From Wukongibacter sp050859025 (GTDB lineage: Bacteria; Bacillota; Clostridia; Peptostreptococcales; Caminicellaceae), in contig NZ_CP138200.1 of assembly GCF_050859025.1 (NCBI RefSeq), positions 5,890,001 through 5,954,000 on the forward strand: a stretch of DNA of 64,000 nucleotides, in the 5' to 3' direction. A model generated the notes under the pieces. The model ran no database searches and was not told the DNA's origin. It was given only the letters and a program-made list of their open reading frames with translations. Below are positions 39,745 through 48,749 of the stretch, piece by piece. The position numbers and the translations under genes were made by a program. How positions within the stretch are numbered: the stretch's first letter is position 1; every line of letters starts with the position of its first letter.

Positions 39745-39846
39745 ATAGAACGCACTTATAAATCTACATTTTGATTTCTTAACTAGCCAAGGTTTCAAGG
39801 CTTTTTAAGGAATCAAAATGTAAGAGATTTATTGCGATTTCTATAC
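39745..39846. repeat. Family B dispersed repeat, copy 2
   Basis: This is a full-length match to 8529-8626: TATAGAACGCACTTATAAATCT at the left, ATTTTGATTTCTTAACTAG inside and AGATTTATTGCGATTTCTATA at the right. Confidence 0.78.
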
Positions 39847-39955
39847 TACATATAGCTTTAAAATTTCTAAAGCTATACCATATATATTATGCAATTTCCT
39901 CAATTAACTATTGATATGCAACACTAAGATTTATTTAACCTTGAAGTTGCTTATA

Positions 39956-40057
39956 TATATAGGGTTCAAATAGTAGAACTTAATTTATACATGTACAAAT
40001 ACTCAGTGTTTCTAGGAGTTTTGGACATGTATAAATTAAAGTCTCTACTTGAATCCC
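39956..40057. repeat. Family A palindromic repeat, full form, reverse orientation
   Basis: TATAGGGTTCAAATAGTAGA opens it, the core (ACTCAGTGTTTCTAGGAGTT) is the reverse complement of that at 8626, and TCTACTTGAATCCCTATA closes it. Confidence 0.88.
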
Positions 40058-40109
40058 TATAGGGTTCAAATAGTATAAATTAAAGTCTCTACTTAAATCC
40101 TTATATATA
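40053..40109. repeat. Family A repeat, internally deleted, in tandem with the previous copy
   Basis: TATAGGGTTCAAATAGTATA passes directly into AATTAAAGTCTCTACTTAAA and TATATA, so most of the first arm and the core are missing. It shares the TATAG junction with the full copy. It lies about 50 bases upstream of the TrkA-C protein gene. Confidence 0.75.
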
Positions 40110-40160
40110 ATAGAATTCCATATACTCTAATATATTTAATAAAAAGGGGGATAACAATAA

Positions 40161-40856
40161 ATGACTGGCATAACCAGTATCGTAATACTTTTAATATTAA
40201 TTTTTTTAGTTGAGTTCTTTTCAATAGCATTGAAGCTTACAGGATTAGATATAGATAAAGCACGTTTTCAAGTTATTTCGATAATAACAAATACAGGCTT
40301 TACCACTATGGAATCAGAGCTAATTTCCCAGCACCCTACAAGAAGAAAAATAGCTCAAACACTAATGCTTCTTAGCTATGTTGGATATGCAGCTCTTATC
40401 GGTTTAGTTGTAAATATAGTCCAAAGTAAATATGAAATACTTTATGTAATATTAGCAGTTATAATAGTTTCTTTAGGTGTTCTATTTCTCCTCAGAAATA
40501 AGCCTCTGATTTATAAATTAGAAAAAAATATTGAAAAGTTTTTGATTAAAAAAATGGCTAAAGATAAGAAATATAGAACTGTAGATGAGGTTCTAAAGCT
40601 CAATGATGAATTTGGTGTGGCTGAGTTTATGGTTGAGGAAGGCAGTAGATTAACAGGAATAACACTAATGGAATCAGACCTTACAGATAATTATATACAG
40701 GTTCTTAATGTTGATAGAGGTTCCCATATAATTCATTTTCCTAAAAGAGATTTAGTTTTTAATGTTGGAGATAAGGTAACGGTCTATGGTAACTTGGATA
40801 ATATTAAGGAGCTTGTTATTAGACAATACGATGAATCTCAGCAGAATAGTTTATAA
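40161..40856 (+). CDS. Membrane protein with TrkA C-terminal (RCK_C) domain
   Basis: This 231-residue protein has a first membrane helix (about 3-24), a segment QVISIITNTGFTTMESELIS (about 37-56), and two further helices (about 68-87 and 91-111). A cytoplasmic part ends in an RCK_C domain (FMVEEGSRLTGITLMESDL ... HFPKRDLVFNVGDKVTVYGNLDNI). TNTGFTT recalls the selectivity-filter sequence of TrkH/KtrB potassium pores, but only one such segment is present. A role in cation transport or sensing is plausible, not proven. GGGGG lies upstream of the ATG. Confidence 0.72.
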   Translation: MTGITSIVILLILIFLVEFFSIALKLTGLDIDKARFQVISIITNTGFTTMESELISQHPTRRKIAQTLMLLSYVGYAALIGLVVNIVQSKYEILYVILAVIIVSLGVLFLLRNKPLIYKLEKNIEKFLIKKMAKDKKYRTVDEVLKLNDEFGVAEFMVEEGSRLTGITLMESDLTDNYIQVLNVDRGSHIIHFPKRDLVFNVGDKVTVYGNLDNIKELVIRQYDESQQNSL

Positions 40857-40857
40857 A

Positions 40858-40897
40858 AAGATGGGAGAATAGCCTCGGCTATTCTCCTATCTTTTTA
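40858..40897. terminator. Bidirectional terminator overlapping the end of the phosphorylase gene
   Basis: GATGGGAGAATAGCC and GGCTATTCTCCTATC form a 15-bp stem with one mismatch, followed by TTTTT. The stop codon of the minus-strand phosphorylase gene lies within it. Confidence 0.82.
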
Positions 40898-43260
40898 TCT
40901 TCTATATTCCAAATCTCTTTTGCATATTCTCCAATGGTTCTATCACTGCTGAATTCACCTGCATTAACCATATTCAGCCAACATTTCCTTGCCCATTTAA
41001 GTCTATCTTTATAGGCCTTATCAACCTTCATTTGTTCTTCTCTATACTCATCAAAATCTCTAAGCAAAAAGTAATTATCAGGTTTATGCCAATCTGCTCC
41101 CTCTAACAAAGCCTTATATAATTCCTCAAACATGCCTGTTTCTTCATCATCAAAGGTACCATCAATCAAGGTATTTACGACTCTCTTTAGTCCAGGTACT
41201 TTTTCATAATATTCCTTTGGATCATAATTTTCTCTAGTTTCATTTATTTCTTCTACCCTTGCTCCAAATATAAAGTTGTTTTCGTCTCCAGCCTGTGCTA
41301 CAATTTCAACATTGGCCCCATCATAGGTTCCAAGGGTTGGTGTTCCATTGAGCATAAATTTCATATTACCTGTTCCAGATGCTTCCTTCCCTGCTGTAGA
41401 TATCTGCTCTGAAACATCAGCAGCTGGAAACAGCTTTTCACCATAGGAAACTCTATAATTTTGAATAAATACTACCTTAATTTTTTCATTTACATCTGAA
41501 TCATTATTTATCAACCTTGCTATTTCATTGATGTATTTTATTATTCCCTTTGCCCTAAAGTAGCCAGGTGCTGCTTTTGCTCCAAATATAAAGGTTCTTG
41601 GCACGATATCCATATCAGGATTTTCTTTTAGTCTATAATATAGGTCTAATATTTGAAAAGCATTTAAAAGCTGTCTCTTATATTCGTGAAGTCTTTTTAT
41701 CTGAATATCAAATATAGAGTTAGGATTTATGCTTATTCCTTCATTTAGCTTAATATACTCTGCAAGTTCTTTCTTCTTGTGAGCCTTAATATCTAGAAAT
41801 CTCCTTAGTATGCCCTCATCATCTGAATATCTTTCTAAATCCTTTAATAGAGACAAATTTGTAATCCATTTCTCTGTACCAAGCAGCTCACTTATTAATT
41901 CCGATAACTCCTTATTACATAAAGCTAGCCATCTTCTAGGAGTAATTCCATTTGTTTTATTTTGAAATCTATAGGGATAAAGGCTGTACCAATCCCTTAG
42001 CTCTTGGTTCTTCAATATATTTGTATGAAGCTTCGCAACACCATTTGTTGTATGAGTCCCGTATATAGCAAGCCATGCCATGTGTATTAAATCACCTGAT
42101 ATTATTCTCATACTGCTAATCTTATCTTCATCATAACCCTTTTCCTTTAATTCATTTACAAATCTCTTATCAATCTTCTTGATAATCTTATATATCCTAG
42201 GTAGGAACTCCTTTATAAGCTTAACATCCCACTTTTCAAGGGCTTCTGACAATATAGTATGATTTGTATATGCAAAGGTTTTAGTGGTAATTTCCCAAGC
42301 ATCCTTCCACTCAACTCCCTCCTCATCAACTAATATTCTCATTAGCTCAGGAATAGCTACTACTGGATGAGTGTCATTTAGCTGTATAGCATGGTACTCT
42401 GGAAATGATTTAAAATCTATATTTTTTCTTTCTTTAAACTTCTTGATTATATCTTGGATCGATGCCGAAACGAAGAAATATTGCTGTTTTAGTCTAAGAA
42501 TTTTCCCCTGCTTTTTTGAATCATTTGGATAAAGAACCCTTGATATATCATCAGCTCTATTTTTCTCTCTTATGGATTTGTTATACTTTTGAGCATTAAA
42601 TAGGTCGAAGTTGAAATCCTCTATGGGCTCACACTTCCAAAGCCTAAGTGTATTAACATTATTTGTTCCATATCCAATGATAGGAGTATCATATGGAACA
42701 GCCCTTACATCGCCATCACTGAATCTAACTATAACTTCCTCTTGACTTCGCCTTATTGACCAAGGATATCCATATCTAAGCCAATTATCTCCTTCCTCAA
42801 CCTGAAATCCATTTTTAAGTTTTTGTTTAAATATTCCATGACTGTATCTAATACCATAGCCCCTTACGGGTAGGTTCATTGTAGCACACGAATCGAGGAA
42901 GCAGGCTGCTAATCTTCCTAATCCTCCATTCCCAAGCCCTGCATCTTCTTCTATTTCTTCTAGATAATTAATGTCTATTCCTAATTCCTTTAGTGCCTCA
43001 CTTACCTCATCGTAAATTCCTAGATTGATTAAATTATTTCCTAGTGTCCGTCCCATAAGAAATTCTGCTGAAAGGTAATATGCCTGTTTTCCCTTTGAAT
43101 ACTCTTTTTCCGTATTATTCCAATAGTCAACTAGACCTTCAATTAATGCCTTTGAAACTGCATTATACTTTTCGAAGCTTTCAGCTTTATCTAAGCTCTT
43201 GCCAAAGTCAACCTTTACAAACCTTTTTACATTTTCCTTAAATTCTGTTCTATCAAACAT
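40879..43260 (-). CDS. glgP: Glycogen/maltodextrin phosphorylase
   Basis: This 793-residue PLP enzyme releases glucose 1-phosphate from the non-reducing ends of alpha-1,4-glucans. Conserved blocks are AEFLMGRTLGNNLINLG, EDAGLGNGGLGRLAACFLDSCATMNLPVRGYGIRY and AIQLNDTHPVVAIPELMRIL. TNGITPRRWL and AAGKEASGTGNMKFMLNGTPTLGTYDGANVEI follow, with the PLP lysine K634 in GNMKF. Length fits bacterial enzymes (about 750-850). It starts nine bases after the malQ stop, so the two are co-transcribed. It acts in the cytosol on products of the ABC importer. Confidence 0.94.
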   Translation of the reverse strand: MFDRTEFKENVKRFVKVDFGKSLDKAESFEKYNAVSKALIEGLVDYWNNTEKEYSKGKQAYYLSAEFLMGRTLGNNLINLGIYDEVSEALKELGIDINYLEEIEEDAGLGNGGLGRLAACFLDSCATMNLPVRGYGIRYSHGIFKQKLKNGFQVEEGDNWLRYGYPWSIRRSQEEVIVRFSDGDVRAVPYDTPIIGYGTNNVNTLRLWKCEPIEDFNFDLFNAQKYNKSIREKNRADDISRVLYPNDSKKQGKILRLKQQYFFVSASIQDIIKKFKERKNIDFKSFPEYHAIQLNDTHPVVAIPELMRILVDEEGVEWKDAWEITTKTFAYTNHTILSEALEKWDVKLIKEFLPRIYKIIKKIDKRFVNELKEKGYDEDKISSMRIISGDLIHMAWLAIYGTHTTNGVAKLHTNILKNQELRDWYSLYPYRFQNKTNGITPRRWLALCNKELSELISELLGTEKWITNLSLLKDLERYSDDEGILRRFLDIKAHKKKELAEYIKLNEGISINPNSIFDIQIKRLHEYKRQLLNAFQILDLYYRLKENPDMDIVPRTFIFGAKAAPGYFRAKGIIKYINEIARLINNDSDVNEKIKVVFIQNYRVSYGEKLFPAADVSEQISTAGKEASGTGNMKFMLNGTPTLGTYDGANVEIVAQAGDENNFIFGARVEEINETRENYDPKEYYEKVPGLKRVVNTLIDGTFDDEETGMFEELYKALLEGADWHKPDNYFLLRDFDEYREEQMKVDKAYKDRLKWARKCWLNMVNAGEFSSDRTIGEYAKEIWNIEDKKIGE

Positions 43261-43268
43261 AGGTACAT

Positions 43269-44747
43269 CTACCTCCCATACAGTTTTGTCATTCTGTAGA
43301 TTTTTTCGGCTAATTCCTCTGCTAAATCATATTTCCTAAGTCTCCACTGCCAATTTCCACCTAGAGTTGATGGTACATTCATTCTAGCTTCAGTTCCAAG
43401 CCCTAGAAAATCCTGCATTTGAGCAATGGCAAGACTGCCAACTGATCCCCACGCACCTCTAATAAAACCCCAATTATATCCTTCCTCTTTATTCAAGCCT
43501 AAATATTTAATAGCATTATTTATATCATCTTTATCAGCATTTTCAAACCATCCGGCGGCAGTATCGTTATCGTGGGTACCTGTATATACAATGCAGTTTT
43601 TCTCATAATTGTGGGGAAGATAATCACTTTCTTCTCTGGTATCAAATGCAAATTGAAGAACCTTCATCCCTGGGAAACCAGATTCTTTTCTAAACCTTAG
43701 TACTTCCTCCGTTAGATATCCTAGGTCTTCAGCTATCACATTTATATTCCCAAGAGCTTCTTTTATAGCATTAAAAAGCTTTATTCCTGGTCCCTTTACC
43801 CATTCCCCGTTAACTGCCGTCTTTTCACCATATGGCACTTCCCAATATGATTCGAAGCCTCTAAAATGATCTATTCTTAAAATATCATAGAGCTTGTAGT
43901 TCCCTTCAATCCTCTTAATCCACCAATCAAAGCCCCTCTTCTCTATTTCATACCAATTATATATAGGATTGCCCCATAGCTGACCTGTTTCAGAAAATGC
44001 ATCGGGAGGGCATCCAGCAACCTTGACTGGTCTATTTTCATCATCCAATAGAAACAATTCACTATTGGACCATACATCAGCACTGTCCTCGGCAACATAA
44101 ATCGGTATATCACCTATAATTTTTATTCCTTTATCATTTGCATATTTTTTAAGACACTTCCATTGTTTAAAGAACTCATACTGGAGGTATACCCAAAAGT
44201 TTATCTCCTCTGTAAAATTCTCTTTATAGTATTTAATTGCCTCAGGCTTTCTCAGTCTAATGTCTTCATCCCATTCCTGCCAAGATCTTAGGTCAAAATC
44301 CTCTTTTACAGCCATGTATAATGAAAAGTCGTCTATCCAATCAATATTTTTTTCCTTAAATTCCAATACTTCATCTTTTATCTTATACATTGCCCTTCCA
44401 TAGGCTATTTTTAAAATAGGAATCCTATTATAAAATATTTCTTCGTAATCAACCTTGGTTTCATCACAATTCAAGACTATATTTTCTACCTCGCTCTCTT
44501 TGAGAAATCCATCCTCTATCAATTTATTTAGATCAATAAAATATGGATTGCCTGCATAAGCAGAAAAAGACTGATAGGGAGAATCTCCATAGCTAGTCAT
44601 ACCTAGGGGAAGTATCTGCCAATACTTCTGACCAGCCTTTTCTAGAAAATCTACAAATTTGTATGCCTCCTCACCAAAATCCCCTATACCATAGGGACTT
44701 GGTAGAGAAGTTATGTGCAGCAGAATTCCACTTCCTCTTTTAAACAT
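43269..44747 (-). CDS. malQ: 4-alpha-glucanotransferase (amylomaltase)
   Basis: This 492-residue GH77 enzyme shuffles alpha-1,4-glucan segments, turning short maltodextrins into chains that GlgP can shorten. The start RGSGILLHITSLPSPYGIGDFGEEAYKFVDFLEKAGQKYWQILPLG is typical. The catalytic nucleophile Asp lies in YDILRIDHFRGFESYWEVP, the acid/base Glu in INVIAEDLGYLTEEV, and a conserved Asp in VYTGTHDNDTAAGW. It sits between the GH31 gene (35 bases upstream) and glgP. Confidence 0.95.
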   Translation of the reverse strand: MFKRGSGILLHITSLPSPYGIGDFGEEAYKFVDFLEKAGQKYWQILPLGMTSYGDSPYQSFSAYAGNPYFIDLNKLIEDGFLKESEVENIVLNCDETKVDYEEIFYNRIPILKIAYGRAMYKIKDEVLEFKEKNIDWIDDFSLYMAVKEDFDLRSWQEWDEDIRLRKPEAIKYYKENFTEEINFWVYLQYEFFKQWKCLKKYANDKGIKIIGDIPIYVAEDSADVWSNSELFLLDDENRPVKVAGCPPDAFSETGQLWGNPIYNWYEIEKRGFDWWIKRIEGNYKLYDILRIDHFRGFESYWEVPYGEKTAVNGEWVKGPGIKLFNAIKEALGNINVIAEDLGYLTEEVLRFRKESGFPGMKVLQFAFDTREESDYLPHNYEKNCIVYTGTHDNDTAAGWFENADKDDINNAIKYLGLNKEEGYNWGFIRGAWGSVGSLAIAQMQDFLGLGTEARMNVPSTLGGNWQWRLRKYDLAEELAEKIYRMTKLYGR

Positions 44748-44782
44748 TTTTTTGCCCCTTTATTTATTTATTATCTATAGTT

Positions 44783-46945
44783 TTACTTAGCTCTATATAC
44801 TTTCACAGATTTTTTGGTGATATTTCCACTCATATCTACGATATCAAAGTTTATTCTTTCTACTTGTTTATTCCCTTTGTTATGAATATTGATCTCATAG
44901 TCCCTATCTACCTTCTCAATATCAATAACAATCTCTGAATATATACCTTGATTAAAGTCATAGGTTATACCGTCATCATCATAATAGGTATAGGCAGCCC
45001 TGCTATCAACAAATGCTATAACGTTTATCTCTAAGGTTTCTAGCTCCTCAACACTATTAGCATGTTTTCCTAAAATAATCATCTTATTTTTTCTAATGAA
45101 AAGAGGAATCTCATTAATATCTATATCTATAAATTGATGTCCCCTATCAATTACCTCAAGGTTTCTTTCATTATAATTAGTTACCTTCCATAAAAGCATT
45201 TCCTCTGGCAGCCACACATGTCTTCCAACAGCATTTTCTTCATATACTGGGGCTGCCATTAATGAATCCCCCACTAACAACTGATTTTCAACATGCTTTG
45301 AATATTTATCATCGTACTCAAATAGAAGGGGTGCAAAATAAACATCATGTTTTCTCGCTGCTTTCATGTACTCTGAATATATATATGGCAGCAGGGCATA
45401 TCTTAATCTAATAGTTTCTCTTAAAATATCCATGCTCTCTATATCAAAGGCATAAGGCTCTTGTTTTCTAGTTCCCATTGCAGAATGATTTCTAAAAAGC
45501 GGTGTGAACAAACTAAATTGTGTCCATCTTATCAATAATTGTGCATTTGCATCACCACTAAATCCTCCAGTATCAGCACCGGAATATAAAAAACCACACA
45601 TATTGAGGGAAGGCATCATTTTTATGTTTAAAAGTATATGCTCCCACCATGAATAATTATCTCCAGTCCAAATGCCGCCATATCTATGCATTCCAATATA
45701 TGATGCTCTAGAGAAGATTAAAAATCTTTTATTTGATTCTATTTGTTCAAAGCCCTCGGCTGCAGCTCTTGTCATATTGTAACCGTATATGTTATGGACC
45801 TTATCATGGTTTACAAACTTTCCATCAATGTTATGATAAAAGCTTTTATAGTCTTTATCATTATTCGATAATTCTTTAAAAGCATCGGTTAATTTGAAAA
45901 ACGAATATATATTCAAATTTTCATTCTTTGATTTCTCTACAAGCTCTATAGCTTCCTTTAAACCTCTCTCAGTGTAAAAAATAGCTGGCTCATTCATATC
46001 ATTCCAAAAACCTTCTATTCCACAATCGGTTAATAACTTATATTTCTCTCCAAACCATTTACGTACATCCTTATTTAAAAAATCAGGAAAATGAACTCTT
46101 CCGGGCCATACCGCTGCAGTGAAGGAGTTTCCATCCTCATCTACACAGAAATACTGATTTCTTACTCCTTCTTCATATATATCATAGTCCCTTTCGATCT
46201 TTACACCGGCATCTATTATGGGAATCAATCTAAAGCCCTTCTCCTTGACTTTTCTCACAAAGCTTTTGAAATCAGGAAATCTTTCTTCACTTATAGTAAA
46301 ATCCTTAAAATCATCCATATAATCTATATCTAAATATATTGAGTCACATGGAATATCATATTTGATAAAGCTATCTGCAACTTCTTCAACTTCCTGTTCA
46401 TCTCTGTAGCTCCATCTACATTGTTGGAAGCCAAATGCCCATTTTGGAGGGACATAGCTTTTTCCAATTATTTTTAAAAATTTACTAACGATTTCTCTTA
46501 CACTGTTACCATCTATAATATATAAATCTAAGTTATTATCATCTATTGTTATTTCAAGCTCATTCTTATTGTTGAATCCTATATCAAATATAATCCGCCC
46601 TGGATAATCTATAAAAACACCAAAGCTCTGTATCCCATGAATCATTAAAAAGTTATGGGCGCCATATAATGATCTTTTATCAGGTGTATGAATAGGATCA
46701 TCGGAGCAATAGGCTTCAAAAACCCCTCCACGCTTATTAATCCCTTTTTGATTTTCTCCAAGACCAAAAACTTGGTCTCCTTCATTCATTCTATATTTTA
46801 ATTTGAAATCTGTGTCACTTTCTATAGTAAGATATTTGAGATTTCCATTATCTATTTCATGACCTTCAAGTACAATAGCGTCGGTTGAAATAGGAATGCC
46901 AAATCTATATTTTTTTATACCATCCATTACTTCATAAACTCTCAT
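44783..46945 (-). CDS. Glycoside hydrolase family 31 alpha-glucosidase
   Basis: This 720-residue protein has no signal peptide, so it is intracellular. The GH31 blocks are KYRMNEGDQVFGLGENQKGINKRG, PKWAFGFQQCRWSYRDEQEVEEVADSF and DSIYLDIDYMDDFKDFT. The nucleophile is in GIEGFWNDMNEPAIF (D316). FLIFSRASYIGMHRYGGIWTGDNYSWWEHI and GFLYSGADTGGFSGDANAQLLIRWTQF follow. It should remove terminal glucose from maltose and maltodextrins, but alpha-xylosidase or other GH31 specificities cannot be excluded. The ATG at 46945 has AGAGGTG upstream. It starts 16 bases after malG. Confidence 0.9.
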   Translation of the reverse strand: MRVYEVMDGIKKYRFGIPISTDAIVLEGHEIDNGNLKYLTIESDTDFKLKYRMNEGDQVFGLGENQKGINKRGGVFEAYCSDDPIHTPDKRSLYGAHNFLMIHGIQSFGVFIDYPGRIIFDIGFNNKNELEITIDDNNLDLYIIDGNSVREIVSKFLKIIGKSYVPPKWAFGFQQCRWSYRDEQEVEEVADSFIKYDIPCDSIYLDIDYMDDFKDFTISEERFPDFKSFVRKVKEKGFRLIPIIDAGVKIERDYDIYEEGVRNQYFCVDEDGNSFTAAVWPGRVHFPDFLNKDVRKWFGEKYKLLTDCGIEGFWNDMNEPAIFYTERGLKEAIELVEKSKNENLNIYSFFKLTDAFKELSNNDKDYKSFYHNIDGKFVNHDKVHNIYGYNMTRAAAEGFEQIESNKRFLIFSRASYIGMHRYGGIWTGDNYSWWEHILLNIKMMPSLNMCGFLYSGADTGGFSGDANAQLLIRWTQFSLFTPLFRNHSAMGTRKQEPYAFDIESMDILRETIRLRYALLPYIYSEYMKAARKHDVYFAPLLFEYDDKYSKHVENQLLVGDSLMAAPVYEENAVGRHVWLPEEMLLWKVTNYNERNLEVIDRGHQFIDIDINEIPLFIRKNKMIILGKHANSVEELETLEINVIAFVDSRAAYTYYDDDGITYDFNQGIYSEIVIDIEKVDRDYEINIHNKGNKQVERINFDIVDMSGNITKKSVKVYRAK

Positions 46946-46960
46946 GTTTATCACCTCTAA

Positions 46961-47812
46961 TTACTTGATAGACCCATCTGTAACACCCTTAACAATATGC
47001 TTCTGTGCGAAGAAGTAAAATATAATAATAGGAATCATTCCTATTACAAGACCTGCCAATGCTAAATGCCACTTCTTAGAAAATTGTCCAAAGAAGAAAA
47101 ACATCTTAAGGGGAATTGTATGCCACCGCGGTTTGTTGATTACAAGCTGAGGCAATAAGAAGTCGTTCCATATCCACATTGCATTTAATATACTTACTGT
47201 AACAGTAATAGGCTTTAATAAGGGGAATATGATATACCAAAATATTTGAAGCTTATTGCATCCATCTATGGTGGCTGCTTCCTCCAATTCCCTTGGAATA
47301 TTTTTGATAAATCCATGATATAGAATTATTGAAAGGCTAGAGCCAAAGCCCAAATACATAAATATTAGACCAAAGGGACTTAAGAAAAGCTCTGGTTTAC
47401 CTACTGCCTTCCCCATTAATCCCATCAGCCTTATTAGGGGCAGCATTACTGATTGAAAGGGAATAAGCATAGCTACTGCAAATAAAAGAAATATAAATGT
47501 ACTAAATCTACTCTTTGTCCTTACAAGCATCCAAGCAGCCATTGAAGCGAATATTATTATTATAATAGTGCTTATAACTGTTATTGATAGTGAATTTATA
47601 AATGACTTTACAAAGTTAAGCTCATTAAAGGCATCCACATAGTTTTTAGGATTAAAAAATTCCCCAAAGGGTAAGCTAACAACGTTTAAAAATATCCCTT
47701 TCTGGGTTTTAAATGAATTTGTAAATACTATATACAAGGGTGATAGAAATAATATTGCTAATATACTGCTTAGAACAGTCAATCCAATTCTTTTAGCCCT
47801 ACTATTTTCCAT
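46961..47812 (-). CDS. ABC sugar transporter permease, MalG type
   Basis: This 283-residue inner-membrane protein has six predicted helices. The EAA loop that docks the ATPase reads ELEEAATIDGCNKLQIFWYIIFPLLKPI. The C-terminus ends GLVIGMIPIIIFYFFAQKHIVKGVTDGSIK, which is highly characteristic of MalG-type permeases. Its ATG overlaps the malF stop by one base (TAATG). The ATPase subunit is not encoded here, so a shared ATPase such as MsmK must be elsewhere. Confidence 0.92.
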   Translation of the reverse strand: MENSRAKRIGLTVLSSILAILFLSPLYIVFTNSFKTQKGIFLNVVSLPFGEFFNPKNYVDAFNELNFVKSFINSLSITVISTIIIIIFASMAAWMLVRTKSRFSTFIFLLFAVAMLIPFQSVMLPLIRLMGLMGKAVGKPELFLSPFGLIFMYLGFGSSLSIILYHGFIKNIPRELEEAATIDGCNKLQIFWYIIFPLLKPITVTVSILNAMWIWNDFLLPQLVINKPRWHTIPLKMFFFFGQFSKKWHLALAGLVIGMIPIIIFYFFAQKHIVKGVTDGSIK

Positions 47813-48678
47813 TACATTTCTACCTCCCTTTTCTTACTGATATATATTTGAGTTAAGGTTATTACGGCTACAGCTGCTAAGAATATTACAGCCTTAGCTT
47901 GAGCTAAACCAAATTTACTAAAGACAAAGGCCGTTTCATAAATGTTTAAAGCTAGCATTTGTGTTGAATTATATGGATTTCCACCGGTCAAAGCTAAATT
48001 TTGGTCAAACAGCTTGAAGGAATTCGATAAGGTTAAAAATAGCCCTATTGTAAATGCCGGAGCTACCAATGGTATTGTTATATTCTTCAATCTCTCCCAT
48101 CCATTTGCTCCATCTATCTTTGCTGCTTCCTTAAGGGATTCTGGAATACTTTGAAGAGCTGCAATATATATAATCATCATATAACCAGAAAGCTGCCAGG
48201 ACATTAAAATTACTAAGCCCCAAAATCCAGTGGTTGTAGTTGATAGCCATCCTTCTAGAAAGTCTATACCAAGCTTTCCGCCAATCGAATCTAAAGCCTT
48301 AGTAAATATAAACTGCCAAACGAAACCAAGGATCAAGCCGCCAATCAGATTTGGCATAAAAAATATACTCCTAAGAGCATTGTTTAACCTGCTATTTCTG
48401 GTAACAAGAAGTGCCAGTCCAAATCCTATAACATTTATTGTAATAACCGATACTATAGCAAATTTAGCAGTAAAAATAAATGATCCTAAAAATTCCTTAT
48501 CATTACTTAATACTTCAATATAATTTTTTAAACCTACCCAATTTGCATCATTTATTATTCCGTTCCAGTCCGTAAAGGAATAGTAAATTCCCATAAGCAT
48601 TGGGATAATTACTACAATCATAAAAACCAATAGTATTGGGTAGACAAAAATACCAAACCATAACCTTGAACTTTTCAT
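47812..48678 (-). CDS. ABC sugar transporter permease, MalF type
   Basis: This 288-residue protein has six predicted helices. FGIFVYPILLVFMIVVIIPMLMGIYYSFTDWNG is the usual start. The EAA loop is IPESLKEAAKIDGANGWERLKNITIPLVAPAFTIGL. FNPY-like text (LALTGGNPYNSTQMLALNIYETAF) ends the conserved core. It pairs with MalG in the membrane to take up maltose or maltodextrins. AGGAGG lies upstream. A stem-loop separates it from the binding protein gene. Confidence 0.92.
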   Translation of the reverse strand: MKSSRLWFGIFVYPILLVFMIVVIIPMLMGIYYSFTDWNGIINDANWVGLKNYIEVLSNDKEFLGSFIFTAKFAIVSVITINVIGFGLALLVTRNSRLNNALRSIFFMPNLIGGLILGFVWQFIFTKALDSIGGKLGIDFLEGWLSTTTTGFWGLVILMSWQLSGYMMIIYIAALQSIPESLKEAAKIDGANGWERLKNITIPLVAPAFTIGLFLTLSNSFKLFDQNLALTGGNPYNSTQMLALNIYETAFVFSKFGLAQAKAVIFLAAVAVITLTQIYISKKREVEM

Positions 48679-48700
48679 AATTTCCTCCTAAGTATATTTT

Positions 48701-48726
48701 GTGGGGGATTATCGTTCCTCCCCCAC
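48701..48726. terminator. Stem-loop between binding protein and permease genes
   Basis: GTGGGGGA (48701-48708) pairs perfectly with TCCCCCAC (48719-48726). The minus strand continues CAAAATATACTT, so it is not a full terminator. In such operons a hairpin here commonly keeps the binding protein mRNA more abundant than the permease part. Confidence 0.65.
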
Positions 48727-48749
48727 ATCTCACATTACTTTATATACTC

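Larger units (their letters stand above)
39275..40160. other. Long repeat-rich noncoding region
   Basis: Almost 900 bases lack any convincing gene. They hold a family C copy (39450-39510), a family B copy (39745-39846), a complete family A copy (39956-40057) and a shortened family A copy directly attached to it (40053-40109). The remainder is AT-rich with no recognised signal. Confidence 0.7.
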
